A stretch of 64,000 nucleotides of DNA, from positions 2,379,290-2,443,289 of the forward strand of contig NZ_LR732707.1 of NCBI RefSeq assembly GCF_902506555.1. The letters run 5' to 3'. The notes beneath the pieces were generated by a model that had not been told where the DNA came from, did not search any database, and was given only the letters and a program-made list of their open reading frames with translations. This stretch comes from Sphingorhabdus sp. 109 (GTDB taxonomy: Bacteria > Pseudomonadota > Alphaproteobacteria > Sphingomonadales > Sphingomonadaceae). Within the stretch, counting starts at the first letter, position 1, and each line of letters starts with the position of its first letter. Positions 1 to 9,637 of the stretch are shown piece after piece. The translations under genes and the position numbers were made by a program.

Positions 1-531
1 CAATTTCAGCCAGTCGGTCACCGCCGCGGCGACATCCTTGAGATTCGCGCGCAGCGCCTTCACCAGTTCCCGGCGGACACGGGCGTCGGTTCGCTCCAGC
101 TCGATATAGATAACCGATTCGCGCTTTTCACCGGGGGGGGCCTGCTCGACAAGCTCGATCAGCTGCCCTTCGGCATCGCGGCGCACGGCAACCACCGGGT
201 GGATCAACCGTTCGATGGTCAGGCCGAAACCGGCAATCGTCGCGCAAACCGAATCCACCAGAAACGGCATGTCGTCATTGACGATCGCGAGGCGCAAGTG
301 CCGGTTGTCATGCTGGCCGCTGACGCTTTCCAGCGACAGGTTCGCTTCGCTGCCACGACGTTCCTGGGCGGATCGCAAGGTGAACCGCGCGGCTTCCTCG
401 CAGGCCTGTTTGTCAAAACCGATATTTTCGCCGGGCAACGCACTCTCGCGAAAGGCAGCCACCAGCTTTTTTTCGAGACCGTCAAGCCTGTTCTGGGCTG
501 ACCCGGATTTCCGTTCGCGATTGGCCGCCAT
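1..531 (-). CDS. NAD-specific glutamate dehydrogenase (large type), N-terminal part, cut by window edge
   Basis: Only the first 177 codons lie in the window; the frame is open to base 1. The translation carries the N-terminal hallmark of the large (about 180 kDa) NAD-glutamate dehydrogenases, the segment NDDMPFLVDSV at about residues 94-104, followed by GFGLTIERLIHPVV. The enzyme oxidises glutamate to 2-oxoglutarate and ammonium in the cytoplasm, usually as a catabolic step. The start is the ATG whose complement is at 529-531 and reads MAANRERKSG. The dehydrogenase domain itself lies outside the window, so activity cannot be judged. No gene is seen in the 194 bases to the next gene. Confidence 0.88.
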   Translation of the reverse strand, partial: MAANRERKSGSAQNRLDGLEKKLVAAFRESALPGENIGFDKQACEEAARFTLRSAQERRGSEANLSLESVSGQHDNRHLRLAIVNDDMPFLVDSVCATIAGFGLTIERLIHPVVAVRRDAEGQLIELVEQAPPGEKRESVIYIELERTDARVRRELVKALRANLKDVAAAVTDWLKL

Positions 532-725
532 TTTACCCCCAAAGTGGATCGAGACGGGTCAGGCCCCGCCAGCATGGCTATGCTATGCGCCCAATCTGCA
601 GCGCGCTCAAGGGCCGAGCCGGTCCTTTTCGCTTGCGATAGGAGAATGTTTTTGACCGTGATATTTCGGTTACATATGTAACTAGAGGCAGGATAGCAAC
701 GGCGTCACCGCCGCCGCCCGCAGGA

Positions 726-2102
726 TCAGATTTCGGTATGTTTCAACGCCTGGCTGGTCAACTTGTCATTGCCGCGAACCGGTCCGACAATGGACAATTC
801 ACCGTCCGAGCCCTTGCGCGCGACGAGCACGACAAATTCGGAATCCCCGGGATCGATATCCTGCAACTGCCGCGACGGCGCTGCACGCAGTTTCACCAGC
901 ATGTCCTCTCCGGCCGACCGCAGCTTGTTGAGCAGCCCGGAGGTCCGCCCGGCGGCGCGCTCGGCCTGCACAATCGCTTTCAGACCACCCTCATGCTGAC
1001 CGAGCAAATCGGCGAGCGCGCCCTTGGCAATCGCATTGCGCTTGGCATATTTCAGCACTGCGGCATATTCGGTCAGCCGCGTCTTGTCATAACCGGTACC
1101 AAATACCAGTTTGACGATCGGCGTCATCGGTGCGCGTTCCTGGACCACAAGGCCGCAATCTTCGAGCAGCATCTGATAGTCGTCCGGGAACATCTCGGTC
1201 ATCAGATAGAAATCATAGGCGTTGCTGATGGCGGCATATAGCGCCGCACGGCTGCGCTGCTCGTTATGCGCGGCATGGTCGGCGCTATTCCGGGCAGCCG
1301 CCAGCCAGTCGGCCAGACTCGCGTCCTCGGCCGGCTGATCCGGCGATTGCGCTTCGTCCTGTTGCGGGATGATGGCGAAGGCGGGCGTCAGCTCAAGCGG
1401 GCTGGTCGCGGCCTGATCCTCCCGGCCGGTTGCATTCGGTCCGTCTTCCCAGACCGGACCCGCCACCTTGCGTTCGGGAGCCGAGAGCATCGCCTCGGAC
1501 ACTTCCCCTTCGATCTCCCGCTGGACGGTATCGGCGGCCACTTCCTTCCAGTTGATGACGCCGTAGATAAAATCTATCGTGTCATCATCGGTCGAGAAGG
1601 GCAGCAAAATACCGCGATACATGATCGTGATGCCTGCATGATTGACAAATTCCGCCTCGAAGCCGATCGGCGCCTGATTGGCGATGATCTGCAGATAATG
1701 GTCGGTGATGCGCGAAAGCAGGGAACGCGCCGGCACATCGGCAACCGCGGTGATCGACGCGTCGATCTTGCACTCCTCGCGCAGTGCGCGGCCGAGAAAC
1801 TGGATCGCGGGATTCTCGATGCCGTTGGTGAAATCGAGCAACACGCTATTGGGTCCGAAATCATCGTCCGATTCGGGCGACAGGTCCTCGACATTGGGAA
1901 AATGCCGTTCGCCCAGCAGGCTGGCCCAGAAATTATAGGCGCGTACATGCATGCGCCGCTCGTCCTGGCTGATCGGTGGTGGCGCCTCGACCGCGGCGTC
2001 ATCGTCTTCAAAGACCGTGTAATCAGGTGCCGATAGCAAATCCTGATCGCCGAGTTCATTGTGAGTCCGTAGGTTTTCCATGCTGCCCCATCGCGATTGC
2101 AT
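726..2102 (-). CDS. PAS_5-like sensory protein of unknown function
   Basis: A protein of about 458 residues. The first half resembles the PAS_5 type fold: a segment with LLGERHFPNVEDLSP, then LLDFTNGIENPAIQFLG, then SLLSRITDHYLQIIANQAP and a last strand DFIYGVINWKE. The second half is charged and helical, with no domain I recognise, and ends in a basic patch. It could be a cytoplasmic sensor or regulator, but no output domain is visible. I chose the ATG at 2102, with a weak GGA four bases upstream; ATG 2081 (MENLRTHNEL) is almost as good. The frame stays open to 2237, but that stretch is AT-rich and promoter-like. Confidence 0.7.
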   Translation of the reverse strand: MQSRWGSMENLRTHNELGDQDLLSAPDYTVFEDDDAAVEAPPPISQDERRMHVRAYNFWASLLGERHFPNVEDLSPESDDDFGPNSVLLDFTNGIENPAIQFLGRALREECKIDASITAVADVPARSLLSRITDHYLQIIANQAPIGFEAEFVNHAGITIMYRGILLPFSTDDDTIDFIYGVINWKEVAADTVQREIEGEVSEAMLSAPERKVAGPVWEDGPNATGREDQAATSPLELTPAFAIIPQQDEAQSPDQPAEDASLADWLAAARNSADHAAHNEQRSRAALYAAISNAYDFYLMTEMFPDDYQMLLEDCGLVVQERAPMTPIVKLVFGTGYDKTRLTEYAAVLKYAKRNAIAKGALADLLGQHEGGLKAIVQAERAAGRTSGLLNKLRSAGEDMLVKLRAAPSRQLQDIDPGDSEFVVLVARKGSDGELSIVGPVRGNDKLTSQALKHTEI

Positions 2103-2310
2103 CAATTCCACACCGGTCTGCACCACCATGGTAAATATATGGTAAATATCCGGATATGAGGCCCAGAACCGGCAGGTGCGGGCCGGAGAGCGCCACAATG
2201 GCAAGCGCGCGAAATATCGACTGCGCACTCTTGTCACGGCACGGCTCTGCTGTTAATGGCGCGCGATCAATGGAAAAGGCATGAGGTCTACCCTCCTCCG
2301 TTTCATCGAT

Positions 2311-2386
2311 GCCGCTTTAGCTCAGTTGGTAGAGCATCGCATTCGTAATGCGGGGGCCAGAGGTTCGAATCCTCTAAGCGGCACCA
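2311..2386 (+). tRNA. tRNA-Thr (anticodon CGT)
   Basis: A 76-base cloverleaf with the acceptor stem GCCGCTT paired to AAGCGGC, D-loop AGCTCAGTTGGTAGAGC, a seven-base anticodon loop TTCGTAA with anticodon CGT, T-loop GGTTCGAATCC, and an encoded CCA end. CGT reads ACG (threonine). The recombinase cassette starts about 200 bases downstream, so this tRNA 3' end is a candidate integration site, though I see no second copy of its end in the window. Confidence 0.95.
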
Positions 2387-2593
2387 CCCAGTTTTTCCCA
2401 TTTCCGAGCGTCTCTGCACCTGCCTCGATATGGCATAATTAATGAATATTTATCAGTAACTTACGTGAACGCCGCCCATCCCCTTTGCGACCAGAGACGC
2501 TTTGTCGGTGGCGGAATGCTGCCAATATGGCCCATCGTCTCAGAGGGCCATTTCGTGGCTGTCAGATGCACATTGAGATTTTGGGCTGCGCGG

Positions 2594-4210
2594 TCAGGCG
2601 AACCCGAACATTTTCCTCTGACTCGGCCAATCAAGCGGGATAGCATTGGCGCGGGTGAGCTTGCGACCGGTCAGATCAACCGGCTGTGTCCCATCCATGA
2701 TGGCTGCAATGATATCGGGCGCGAGCCACGAGATACGAACCAGCTGTCCCAGGTACCGTCGGCTGTAATCTGAAAGTGCAGGATTGGCTTTGCCGGTGAG
2801 GAGAAGGTCTTGTGCAGCAAAGGCTTGGGCGACCAGCTTTTGCAGTGTGGCATTGGGAGCGGGCTTGATGTTCGCGTTGGTAGGCGGAATGGTAAATTTC
2901 AGCTCACTGCCCTGTTTTGCCAGTTTTGCATCAATGCTGACTTCTGCTCGTTCCGCTTCAACGTGGGGCTTGAAACTGAGGATGACCTGGTCTTTCTGGA
3001 TTTGCACGTTGACGTTGTGATCCAACAATATCTTGCGCTTCTCGTGAATGGCAGCATTCTGAAGGCGATTAGCGATCTCGCTACTCGCGGCCATCTGATC
3101 CTTGATGAAATTGGCATCGCCCGATGCCGGCGCAGTATCAGCAATTGCCCTCGCAAGAGCGTCTATCACCAGTCTTTCAATTTCTCCCGATGGCAATCTC
3201 CCTACCAGATTCTTGTCATCACCCGGCTCAAGCCTCGTGACATAGTAACGAAATCGCTTAGATCCTGTCGAGGCATGCGTTGGGGTCATTGGCCTTCCAT
3301 CAGGATCGGTGATCAAGCCTGCGAGCAGGCTGGGATTGCTGGACTTCTTGCCCAGGGCATTGTCGCTTCGGTTGGCAGCGAAGATGCTCTGCACCTCATC
3401 AAACAATGCCTGATCAATGATGGCTTCATGCTCGCCATCATAAATGGCGTCTTTGTGTCGGACCTTGCCGGTGTAGATCGGGTTTTTGAGCAACTGGCTC
3501 AGTGCGCCGGTGCGAAATGCGACGCCGCCGATTTGCCGGCCATCTTTGTAGAGACGGACCTTGGTACGATATCCCTTAGCTGCAAGTTCATCAACCAGTT
3601 GGGGTACGGATTGAAGCTCGGTATATCGCCGGAACAAGTGGCGGACGGTATCAGCTTCGCGGGCGTTAACAACCAACTTGCGGTCACCAAGTTCATATCC
3701 AAGTGGAACCGGGCCGCCCATCCACATGCCCTTTTTCTTGGAGGCTGCAATCTTGTCGCGGATACGTTCCCCTGTGACCTCCCGCTCGAACTGGGCGAAT
3801 GATAGAAGGACATTGAGCGTCAGCCTGCCCATGCTGGTAGTGGTGTTGAAGGACTGGGTCACGCTGACAAAGCTCGCATGGTGCTCGTCCAGGATATCGA
3901 CGATCTTGGCAAAGTCAGCCAATGACCATGTCAGACGGTCGACCTTGTAGACTACGATGACATCGACCTTGCCGGCGATCACATCCTGCAGAAGTTGCTT
4001 GAGGCCGGGTCTCTCCATGGAACCACCGCTAAAACCGCCATCATCATAAAGCTCGGATGTCCCTTCCCATCCCTCGTGGGTCTGGCTCAATATATAAGCA
4101 GCACATGCCTCGCGCTGGGCATCCAGACTGTAGAAATCCTGCTCCAGCCCATCCTCGGTCGATTTGCGGGTATAGATGGCGCAGCGGGTTTTTCTCTTCG
4201 CCTCAGGCAT
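2594..4210 (-). CDS. Large serine recombinase, catalytic arginine replaced
   Basis: A 538-residue site-specific recombinase of the large serine integrase type. An N-terminal resolvase domain carries the nucleophile in IYTRKS (Ser17), the usual SLDAQREAC helix, DDGGFSGG at about 60 and VTQSFNTTTSMGRLTLNVLLSFAQFERE at about 115-142. A Recombinase domain follows (YTGKVRHKDAIYDGEHEAI near 245-265), then a C-terminal helical part. The family cuts and rejoins DNA through a phosphoserine link and mobilises islands or phages. Residues 91-95 read DRLTW where the family has DRL-x-R, so the second active-site arginine is Trp (codon TGG at 3926-3928). It overlaps the upstream DUF2924 gene by 8 bases and ends the three-gene cassette. 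Confidence 0.9.
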   Translation of the reverse strand: MPEAKRKTRCAIYTRKSTEDGLEQDFYSLDAQREACAAYILSQTHEGWEGTSELYDDGGFSGGSMERPGLKQLLQDVIAGKVDVIVVYKVDRLTWSLADFAKIVDILDEHHASFVSVTQSFNTTTSMGRLTLNVLLSFAQFEREVTGERIRDKIAASKKKGMWMGGPVPLGYELGDRKLVVNAREADTVRHLFRRYTELQSVPQLVDELAAKGYRTKVRLYKDGRQIGGVAFRTGALSQLLKNPIYTGKVRHKDAIYDGEHEAIIDQALFDEVQSIFAANRSDNALGKKSSNPSLLAGLITDPDGRPMTPTHASTGSKRFRYYVTRLEPGDDKNLVGRLPSGEIERLVIDALARAIADTAPASGDANFIKDQMAASSEIANRLQNAAIHEKRKILLDHNVNVQIQKDQVILSFKPHVEAERAEVSIDAKLAKQGSELKFTIPPTNANIKPAPNATLQKLVAQAFAAQDLLLTGKANPALSDYSRRYLGQLVRISWLAPDIIAAIMDGTQPVDLTGRKLTRANAIPLDWPSQRKMFGFA

Positions 4211-4661
4211 TGATCATAGCCTTGGGATTGAAACCACTTCGCTTCCTCAATCCAAAAAAGCGGGGGCCGGACCAGTGTGCGCCGGTGATTTCTTCAGCGA
4301 TGTGGCTGAGGCTTCCAAACTGCCTGCCATCATATTCGAAACCCTCATCTCCCACGAGCACGTGATAGCTTTTGCCATTCCATGTTCGAACCAGCCGTGT
4401 GCCTAGCTTGAGCGCAATTTCAGGAGGCATTCCTGCCAGACTCGATTTTGCCAGCTTCTTTTGCAGTTTTGATATCCGCATTTTGACCGAGGGCGTCGGT
4501 CCGCCATGCATGCGTTCTTGCAAGCGCCAGGCGATAGCCCGACGCAGCAGATCGGGCGCTGCTTCTGGTGCTGGTTTGCGGAAGGTATCCCGCCAAAGGG
4601 ATCGAAGTTGGGCCGGCGGCATGGCGGCCAGTTCTGACAACCGGTTTTCCAGATCGCTCAT
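4203..4661 (-). CDS. DUF2924 domain protein
   Basis: A 152-residue protein matching the DUF2924 family in length and motifs: LRSLWRDTFRKPAP, LLRRAIAWRLQERMHGG, then GTRLVRTWNGKSYHVLVGDEGFEY and SLSHIAEEITGAHWSGPRFFGL. The C-terminal half is a small beta-helix fold typical of DNA-associated phage or island proteins. Its function is unknown, but the gene is usually found directly upstream of a large serine recombinase, as here. The start ATG at 4661 overlaps the stop of the preceding gene (ATGA), so the three genes are translationally coupled. Confidence 0.88.
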   Translation of the reverse strand: MSDLENRLSELAAMPPAQLRSLWRDTFRKPAPEAAPDLLRRAIAWRLQERMHGGPTPSVKMRISKLQKKLAKSSLAGMPPEIALKLGTRLVRTWNGKSYHVLVGDEGFEYDGRQFGSLSHIAEEITGAHWSGPRFFGLRKRSGFNPKAMINA

Positions 4662-4894
4662 GAGGATGCGTCCTCACCCGATGGTTCCGCGGTGATGCGA
4701 TAGGCGGTACCTTCGTCCCCTCGCTGCTCCCGGGGGAGCTCAAAGCCCTTCTTGCGCAGCCCGGTCAGAAAGGCGCGGGCACTGTGTGGCTGCCAGCTGG
4801 TCGCTTTGCATATCTCGTCCAGCGAAGCGCCCGTGGCTCGGCCTAGCAGCGCGATAACTTTATCGGACTTGGTTTGCGGTTTTGTAGTTGGCAT
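4658..4894 (-). CDS. DUF3489 domain protein (small winged-helix-like)
   Basis: 78 residues beginning MPTTKPQTKSDKVIALL, with GATLDEI-like and WQPHSARAFLTGLRKKG segments typical of DUF3489. The fold looks like a helix-turn-helix, so it may bind DNA or regulate the recombinase. I chose ATG 4894 because GGAG lies seven bases upstream; a longer frame to 5017 has no such site and runs through a perfect inverted repeat. It is the first gene of the DUF3489-DUF2924-recombinase cassette. Confidence 0.85.
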   Translation of the reverse strand: MPTTKPQTKSDKVIALLGRATGASLDEICKATSWQPHSARAFLTGLRKKGFELPREQRGDEGTAYRITAEPSGEDASS

Positions 4895-4911
4895 TTGGGT
4901 TCTCCAGTATG

Positions 4912-4930
4912 GCGCTGGAGGATCCAGCGC
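4912..4930. repeat. Perfect 8-bp inverted repeat upstream of the recombinase cassette
   Basis: Arms GCGCTGGA and TCCAGCGC separated by GGA, centred about 27 bases upstream of the DUF3489 start. It could be an operator for autoregulation by the small HTH-like protein or an RNA hairpin in the leader. Confidence 0.5.
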
Positions 4931-4951
4931 TTCCACTGACCCAAGCCGCGG

Positions 4952-5329
4952 ATGGTAAAAAGACCCAGCGGCATGTCGCGAACATTGCCCTGCGACACCG
5001 CACCAATGCTCGAACAAACGCTGCAGTCCAGCGGTTTATCTGCAATAATGCAAAAGCTGCTACTGGACTTGCGCGAGGAAACGAGCGTTGTTGGGAGCAT
5101 GGTAAGTGATGACAAATTTGATGCAACCAAAGTGCGAGGCGCTCTGTTTGCACTCATTGCGGCTCGGCTGGAAGATGCTCATGAAATTGCCGTGAGAGGA
5201 CAGTCTTCGAAAGCCGATCAACAGCGGATTTGGCAGCTAACCAGAGATCTTGAAGGCAACCTGGAGAAGATCCGGATCTTGTTGAACGCGTCGACGATTG
5301 TTTCAGAATTGAGAGAAGAGAAATCATAA
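4952..5329 (+). CDS. Hypothetical helical protein
   Basis: 125 residues if read from ATG 4952, or 107 from ATG 5006 (MLEQTLQSSG). The sequence is predicted helical (AIMQKLLLDLREETSVVGSM, ARLEDAHEIAVRGQSS, RIWQLTRDLEGNLEKIRILLNA). I recognise no family. It is divergent from the recombinase cassette and shares its intergenic region, which fits a small island gene. No good ribosome binding site is visible for either start, so it is uncertain. Confidence 0.45.
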   Translation: MVKRPSGMSRTLPCDTAPMLEQTLQSSGLSAIMQKLLLDLREETSVVGSMVSDDKFDATKVRGALFALIAARLEDAHEIAVRGQSSKADQQRIWQLTRDLEGNLEKIRILLNASTIVSELREEKS

Positions 5330-5581
5330 TAGCCCCAATTGCCACAGGTCGGCGATGCGTCCAATTTTTGTCGTTTTGCGAATTCGCTCTCACATCCAAC
5401 AACAGACATCGTAGAAAACAAACCGATGAAGACTCTTACCCGCTCTGGCTATTTCTCCAATTCGATTGCTCAATCTCTGCAAGCGAGCTCTACCGAAACG
5501 TAATCGGCACAATCATGCAAAATTTGGCAACTGCCGGCGCGCCCGAACGGCGACATTTCGATTCCATGAGTTGTGTAAACA

Positions 5582-8500
5582 CTATTCTGCAGATGCATCC
5601 GGGTCAGGCGTCATGATCGGCCACGGTTTACCAGACGAAAGATCGGGGTGACGCGGCTCCGAAACAGGAACCCCGTGTTCGTCCCGAATGAGGTCAATAG
5701 CGGTCAGACATCGCGCGGCGGCATCTGCAGGGCCGCCATCGGCTGTCCGCGCGAGCAGCGCTTGCCGCAATTCGGCGCCGGGAACAGGCACTACGTTGTA
5801 TGCATTGCTCCAGTTTTCGACGGGGACGTGTTCGGTGACAACGGCTTCAATCGTGCGCCAATTCAGCATGGGCCGCCTCTGCTTGCTCTCGATATCAACC
5901 AAGAGCAGTATCCCCTCGTCGTCGGGGTTTTCAGAGACGGCCCTTGCAAGAAGCGCGAGAGCGGGTGAAGGTGCGCCATCTTTCAGTAGGTCATAGACTT
6001 TTCTGCGCACTTCCGGAAATTTCTCGATCAGTGCGCCAAGTTCGCGCGACGCCCGCCAGCCATCGACCGATCTGGCGTTAAACGCGCCATTCGCCGTAAG
6101 CTCAATGAGTCGGTGCGCGGATGAGACTGTACCCAGCTTGAGTGCCGCCGCACGCCATTGATAGTTCTCGTAGAATCGCGGGTCTTGTTCGGCGAGATCG
6201 AACAAGGCTTCTTCAGCGCCCGCCGAGGGGGTTGCAGCGAAACCGCCAACCATTCCTTCCAGAAAGCGCGGCGCGCGTTGTGCATCGGGCATGCTGCGTA
6301 CAACATCCAGCGTATCGACAGGACGTTTTGTGAAAGGCAACAATCTCAGCCAGTCGCGTAACTCATAGGCATTGCCGTCCATGAGTATCCACGGTTCCGT
6401 TTTTGCCGCTTCAAAGGTTTCGGAGATGCCATCGGTGACAAGCTTGCTATCAATTTCGAAGCCGGACAAAATCAATCCGAACAGTAGCTTGGTGCGGGCG
6501 CGCCGGTGCGTCAGGGAGATAAGTTCTTCAATTGTGGCGTCGCGCTGTCCGTGCGGGAGGCGCACGGACACGATACCAAGTTCAACCGCCAGCCGCTTCT
6601 GGTCATCTGTTGCGCCATCCGCGATGAGCGTTTCGATGACGGAGAAAATCGCTTCCGCTTCGTCGGATGTCGCGGCGGGATCGGCGGCGCGGGCTACGCG
6701 TTTTTCCGCGACGCCGCTGAGGTCCGGCTCGCCAAAGAAACGCTGATCCGGCGGCGGTTCGTTTGCGGCTTTCCAGTGTGCGGCGAGGACGCAGGCAGCG
6801 AGTTCACCAAAGTGCGGATCGGCAAGATATTCGCACATGAGCGCAGTCGTTTCCGGCGATTTGATCGCCATGAACGCGCGCTGATATTCGTGCGTCAGCG
6901 GCCAGCTCGCCTCGTCCCGCGCCTTGCCTTGCCGCCAGCCTGCGGCGGCGGCTTCCTCGCGGAAGGCGCGGTAACGGCGGAGATTCTCGTCCAGCATTCT
7001 CTTCAAGAGAGGGAGCAAGCTCACATCCGGCGCGCGACATGCAAGCGCGGCGATGCTCGCAATATGCCGCCGTTCCGCATCGCCGGACGCCAAAACGCGA
7101 TTGCCCCAATCTTCGATGAGCGCACGGATTGCGGCGCGGTTTTCCGCGTCGAAAGGACGGCCCCGGTCGGCCTCATCGGGGTGGCGTGACAGTAGCCTTG
7201 CCAGTCGTGCCATCTGCTCGTCATTTGCTTCAGCGGAGCGCGCCTGTATGGCGGCAACAAGGCTCGCGCCCAGCACATGCGCAATCCTCGATTCAATGTA
7301 GTGATAGCGATCGGAGGCCGCCTTGTCATATTTGCCGTCTGCACCACGCAGCCGCGTCGCCGCATCCAGCAACGCATCGATCATGCACCCCACGGACGAC
7401 GGGCCGAGAACAGAGGCAGCCGCTTCCGCTTTGTCATCAAGGCGTTCAGTTTCCGCCAGTGCGAGCCGCAGCAGATCATCGTCTTCAAGCCCGAAACCGG
7501 CACCGGCGAGAATATCGTCCGCCCCATAGAATAGATTCCGCCCCACGCGCACGCGCGCCAGCAAACCTTCGGCCACGGGCTGCGGATAACGGTTCCATGC
7601 TTCATAGATGAGCCGCACCGCCGCATCCTGCCTGCCCTCGATCTCCATTTCGGTGATGATGGCGGTGAGTTCGGCGCTCCTGTCCTCACTGTCGGTGGTG
7701 AAAATGATCGGGTGCAGCCGGTCATATGTGGACGTGCCGCTTTCTTCCTGCCGCCTGCGCGCAGCGGAAATTCCTTCCTGCACAGCCTCGTCATCCACTT
7801 CGTCAACAAGGTTTCTTCGCGCTAAAAGCACAAAGGTAGTGTCTTTTGCGTCATGCAGCAGTTCGGCGATATGACGGTCGGCACGGCGGAATGCCAAGGC
7901 CTCAACGACAGATGCTTGCACCTCTGGATCGGGATCATCCTTCGCTACCGTCGTTGCGAGATTGAGGCCGTCCATGCCGCTGTGAATCGCCATTTCATGC
8001 AGAAGCACCGCGCGCGGTTGCGAGGGTAGAGCCTGGATGCGCTTTTCTGCGTCCTGTCCGAGCAAGGACGGACGGAAGCGCCTGCAATTGCGCAGCGCCT
8101 TCAGGCTTACTTGATCGTTCTCATGCGTGATGAGGGGCCAGATGCGCTCAAGGAATTCCGGCCGCCCTGAGTTCATCATGAAACGGCAGGCCCGGTCGCA
8201 TTTGCCCGGCGCATGCCAATGACCGATATGTTCTTGAATAGTCTCCGCGATGGAGGCCCAGACTTCGTCCGTCGCGCGGTAGATCATTTCGGCGGCGAGA
8301 ATAGGGTCGACTTCGAAAGCGGCGAGAACGGCTTTTCCACTGGCAGACTTCTCGGGTGCTCCACCTCGCGACATGCGTTCCACGGCGAAAAGGACAGATT
8401 CTTCCCACGCCGGGAGGTTGAAGATTTCCTCTTTCAGCGCCTCGCGTCCTGTGGGGTCATCCACTTCGCTGATGATCCGGCGCTCGACCGTGTGCGACGC

Positions 8501-9637
8501 ATACCATTCCTGCAACTGCTGGTGCTGGAATGAAACACCGGGTGAATCACCGGCCCGCATGAGCACGTGGCTATTGACCAGCACTTCAAGTACGTCACCG
8601 GGGTCGGGCTGGGAATTCAACGTCAACTGCCCGTTCTGGGCGAGCAGTGTTCCCGTTTCAGAGATTGACCGCCGCGCGTTGCTATCCGCAATTGCAGTAT
8701 TCGCCGCTTGGGAGGCAAAAACAGCAAGGCCATCGAGAAAATCTTCCTGGAAACCTTTTGCCACTGCCTGCAGCGCCTCTGCACGGCTGGCTTCCTTTTC
8801 GTGGGCGGCGACGAAGTGGCGCAAGATTTCCTCTTTCGTGATTGGAAAAGGCGCGTTCTCGGGAAGCGAAAGCAAGGCCGACAGGTAAAGCGGTATCGTG
8901 ACAAGCTCGCGCACGCCGGACGTGCGCCAAGCCTGATCTACCATCTGCGCCCCCGCATCGCCGCGCATGGCGACGGCGATCTGCATTTGCTGTTCCTCGC
9001 TGAGCGGCAGGAGATCGACGCGCGTTCCCGCGAACAGCACATCAAGCGCCTGCCTGCGCGTTGAGACGGTCAGCCCGAGTTCCGGCATTTCTGCCTTGAG
9101 TGTATCGACTTGTACGCGCGCGCGCATGCGTGCCACCGTGTCGAGTTCATTCCAGCCATCCAACAACAATACGACGCCGGGGCGGCTTGCCGCCGCGCGG
9201 AAATCATCTTCCGAAATGCCCTTGAGCGCCGGGCGTTGGAGGATCGAACCGAGAACCGTCGCGTCTTCCGTCGTCCACTCGCCGAGCGGCACGATGAGTG
9301 GCGTGCCGCTGCCATCCGCCAGCATAGCTTCGGCGATCTGGAAGAGCGTCGTCGTTTTCCCCATGCCGGGGGGCGCGACGAGGATCAAATCATCCAATGA
9401 CACGACCGCACGCGCAATGGCGTTGGTCGTTGCCGGTTCGCCGAGTCCGTCCACTTCGAGTCTGAGCGGAACAGCTGTGGAGGGCCATTTCGCCGTGTTC
9501 CGAAACACCGCAAGATCGGCTTCTGCGGCATTGCGAAGCCGCACGTGTAAATCGTCATCGGGTTGCGGCGCGAGTGATGAAGGTGCTTCATCCCGCAGGA
9601 CGCGCCGCCATGATTCCTTTTGCGCCAGTTTTTCCAC
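5582..9637 (-). CDS. NACHT-type STAND NTPase with helical-repeat sensor region (probable antiphage effector ATPase)
   Basis: A 1351-residue frame. A NACHT-like P-loop ATPase domain sits near the start: Walker A APPGMGKTT at 88-96 and Walker B GVVLLLDGWNEL at about 154-165, followed by winged-helix-like helices (QHQQLQEWYASHTVERR near 375-390). The remaining 900 residues are HEAT- or TPR-like alpha repeats. This is the build of prokaryotic STAND immune proteins: repeats sense a phage protein, the ATPase oligomerises and an N-terminal effector acts. The effector, an HNH nuclease, lies directly upstream in another frame (gene at 9385-9939). The frame opens with GTG inside that gene and has no ribosome binding site, so a frameshift or coupled start is implied. 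Confidence 0.82.
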   Translation of the reverse strand: MEKLAQKESWRRVLRDEAPSSLAPQPDDDLHVRLRNAAEADLAVFRNTAKWPSTAVPLRLEVDGLGEPATTNAIARAVVSLDDLILVAPPGMGKTTTLFQIAEAMLADGSGTPLIVPLGEWTTEDATVLGSILQRPALKGISEDDFRAAASRPGVVLLLDGWNELDTVARMRARVQVDTLKAEMPELGLTVSTRRQALDVLFAGTRVDLLPLSEEQQMQIAVAMRGDAGAQMVDQAWRTSGVRELVTIPLYLSALLSLPENAPFPITKEEILRHFVAAHEKEASRAEALQAVAKGFQEDFLDGLAVFASQAANTAIADSNARRSISETGTLLAQNGQLTLNSQPDPGDVLEVLVNSHVLMRAGDSPGVSFQHQQLQEWYASHTVERRIISEVDDPTGREALKEEIFNLPAWEESVLFAVERMSRGGAPEKSASGKAVLAAFEVDPILAAEMIYRATDEVWASIAETIQEHIGHWHAPGKCDRACRFMMNSGRPEFLERIWPLITHENDQVSLKALRNCRRFRPSLLGQDAEKRIQALPSQPRAVLLHEMAIHSGMDGLNLATTVAKDDPDPEVQASVVEALAFRRADRHIAELLHDAKDTTFVLLARRNLVDEVDDEAVQEGISAARRRQEESGTSTYDRLHPIIFTTDSEDRSAELTAIITEMEIEGRQDAAVRLIYEAWNRYPQPVAEGLLARVRVGRNLFYGADDILAGAGFGLEDDDLLRLALAETERLDDKAEAAASVLGPSSVGCMIDALLDAATRLRGADGKYDKAASDRYHYIESRIAHVLGASLVAAIQARSAEANDEQMARLARLLSRHPDEADRGRPFDAENRAAIRALIEDWGNRVLASGDAERRHIASIAALACRAPDVSLLPLLKRMLDENLRRYRAFREEAAAAGWRQGKARDEASWPLTHEYQRAFMAIKSPETTALMCEYLADPHFGELAACVLAAHWKAANEPPPDQRFFGEPDLSGVAEKRVARAADPAATSDEAEAIFSVIETLIADGATDDQKRLAVELGIVSVRLPHGQRDATIEELISLTHRRARTKLLFGLILSGFEIDSKLVTDGISETFEAAKTEPWILMDGNAYELRDWLRLLPFTKRPVDTLDVVRSMPDAQRAPRFLEGMVGGFAATPSAGAEEALFDLAEQDPRFYENYQWRAAALKLGTVSSAHRLIELTANGAFNARSVDGWRASRELGALIEKFPEVRRKVYDLLKDGAPSPALALLARAVSENPDDEGILLLVDIESKQRRPMLNWRTIEAVVTEHVPVENWSNAYNVVPVPGAELRQALLARTADGGPADAAARCLTAIDLIRDEHGVPVSEPRHPDLSSGKPWPIMTPDPDASAE

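Noticed and set aside
1266-2036. Plus-strand open frame of 256 codons
   Set aside because: Antisense to the PAS-like gene and rich in Arg and Gly as expected for a shadow.
2810-3802. Plus-strand open frame of 330 codons
   Set aside because: Covers the recombinase in reverse; no family motif.
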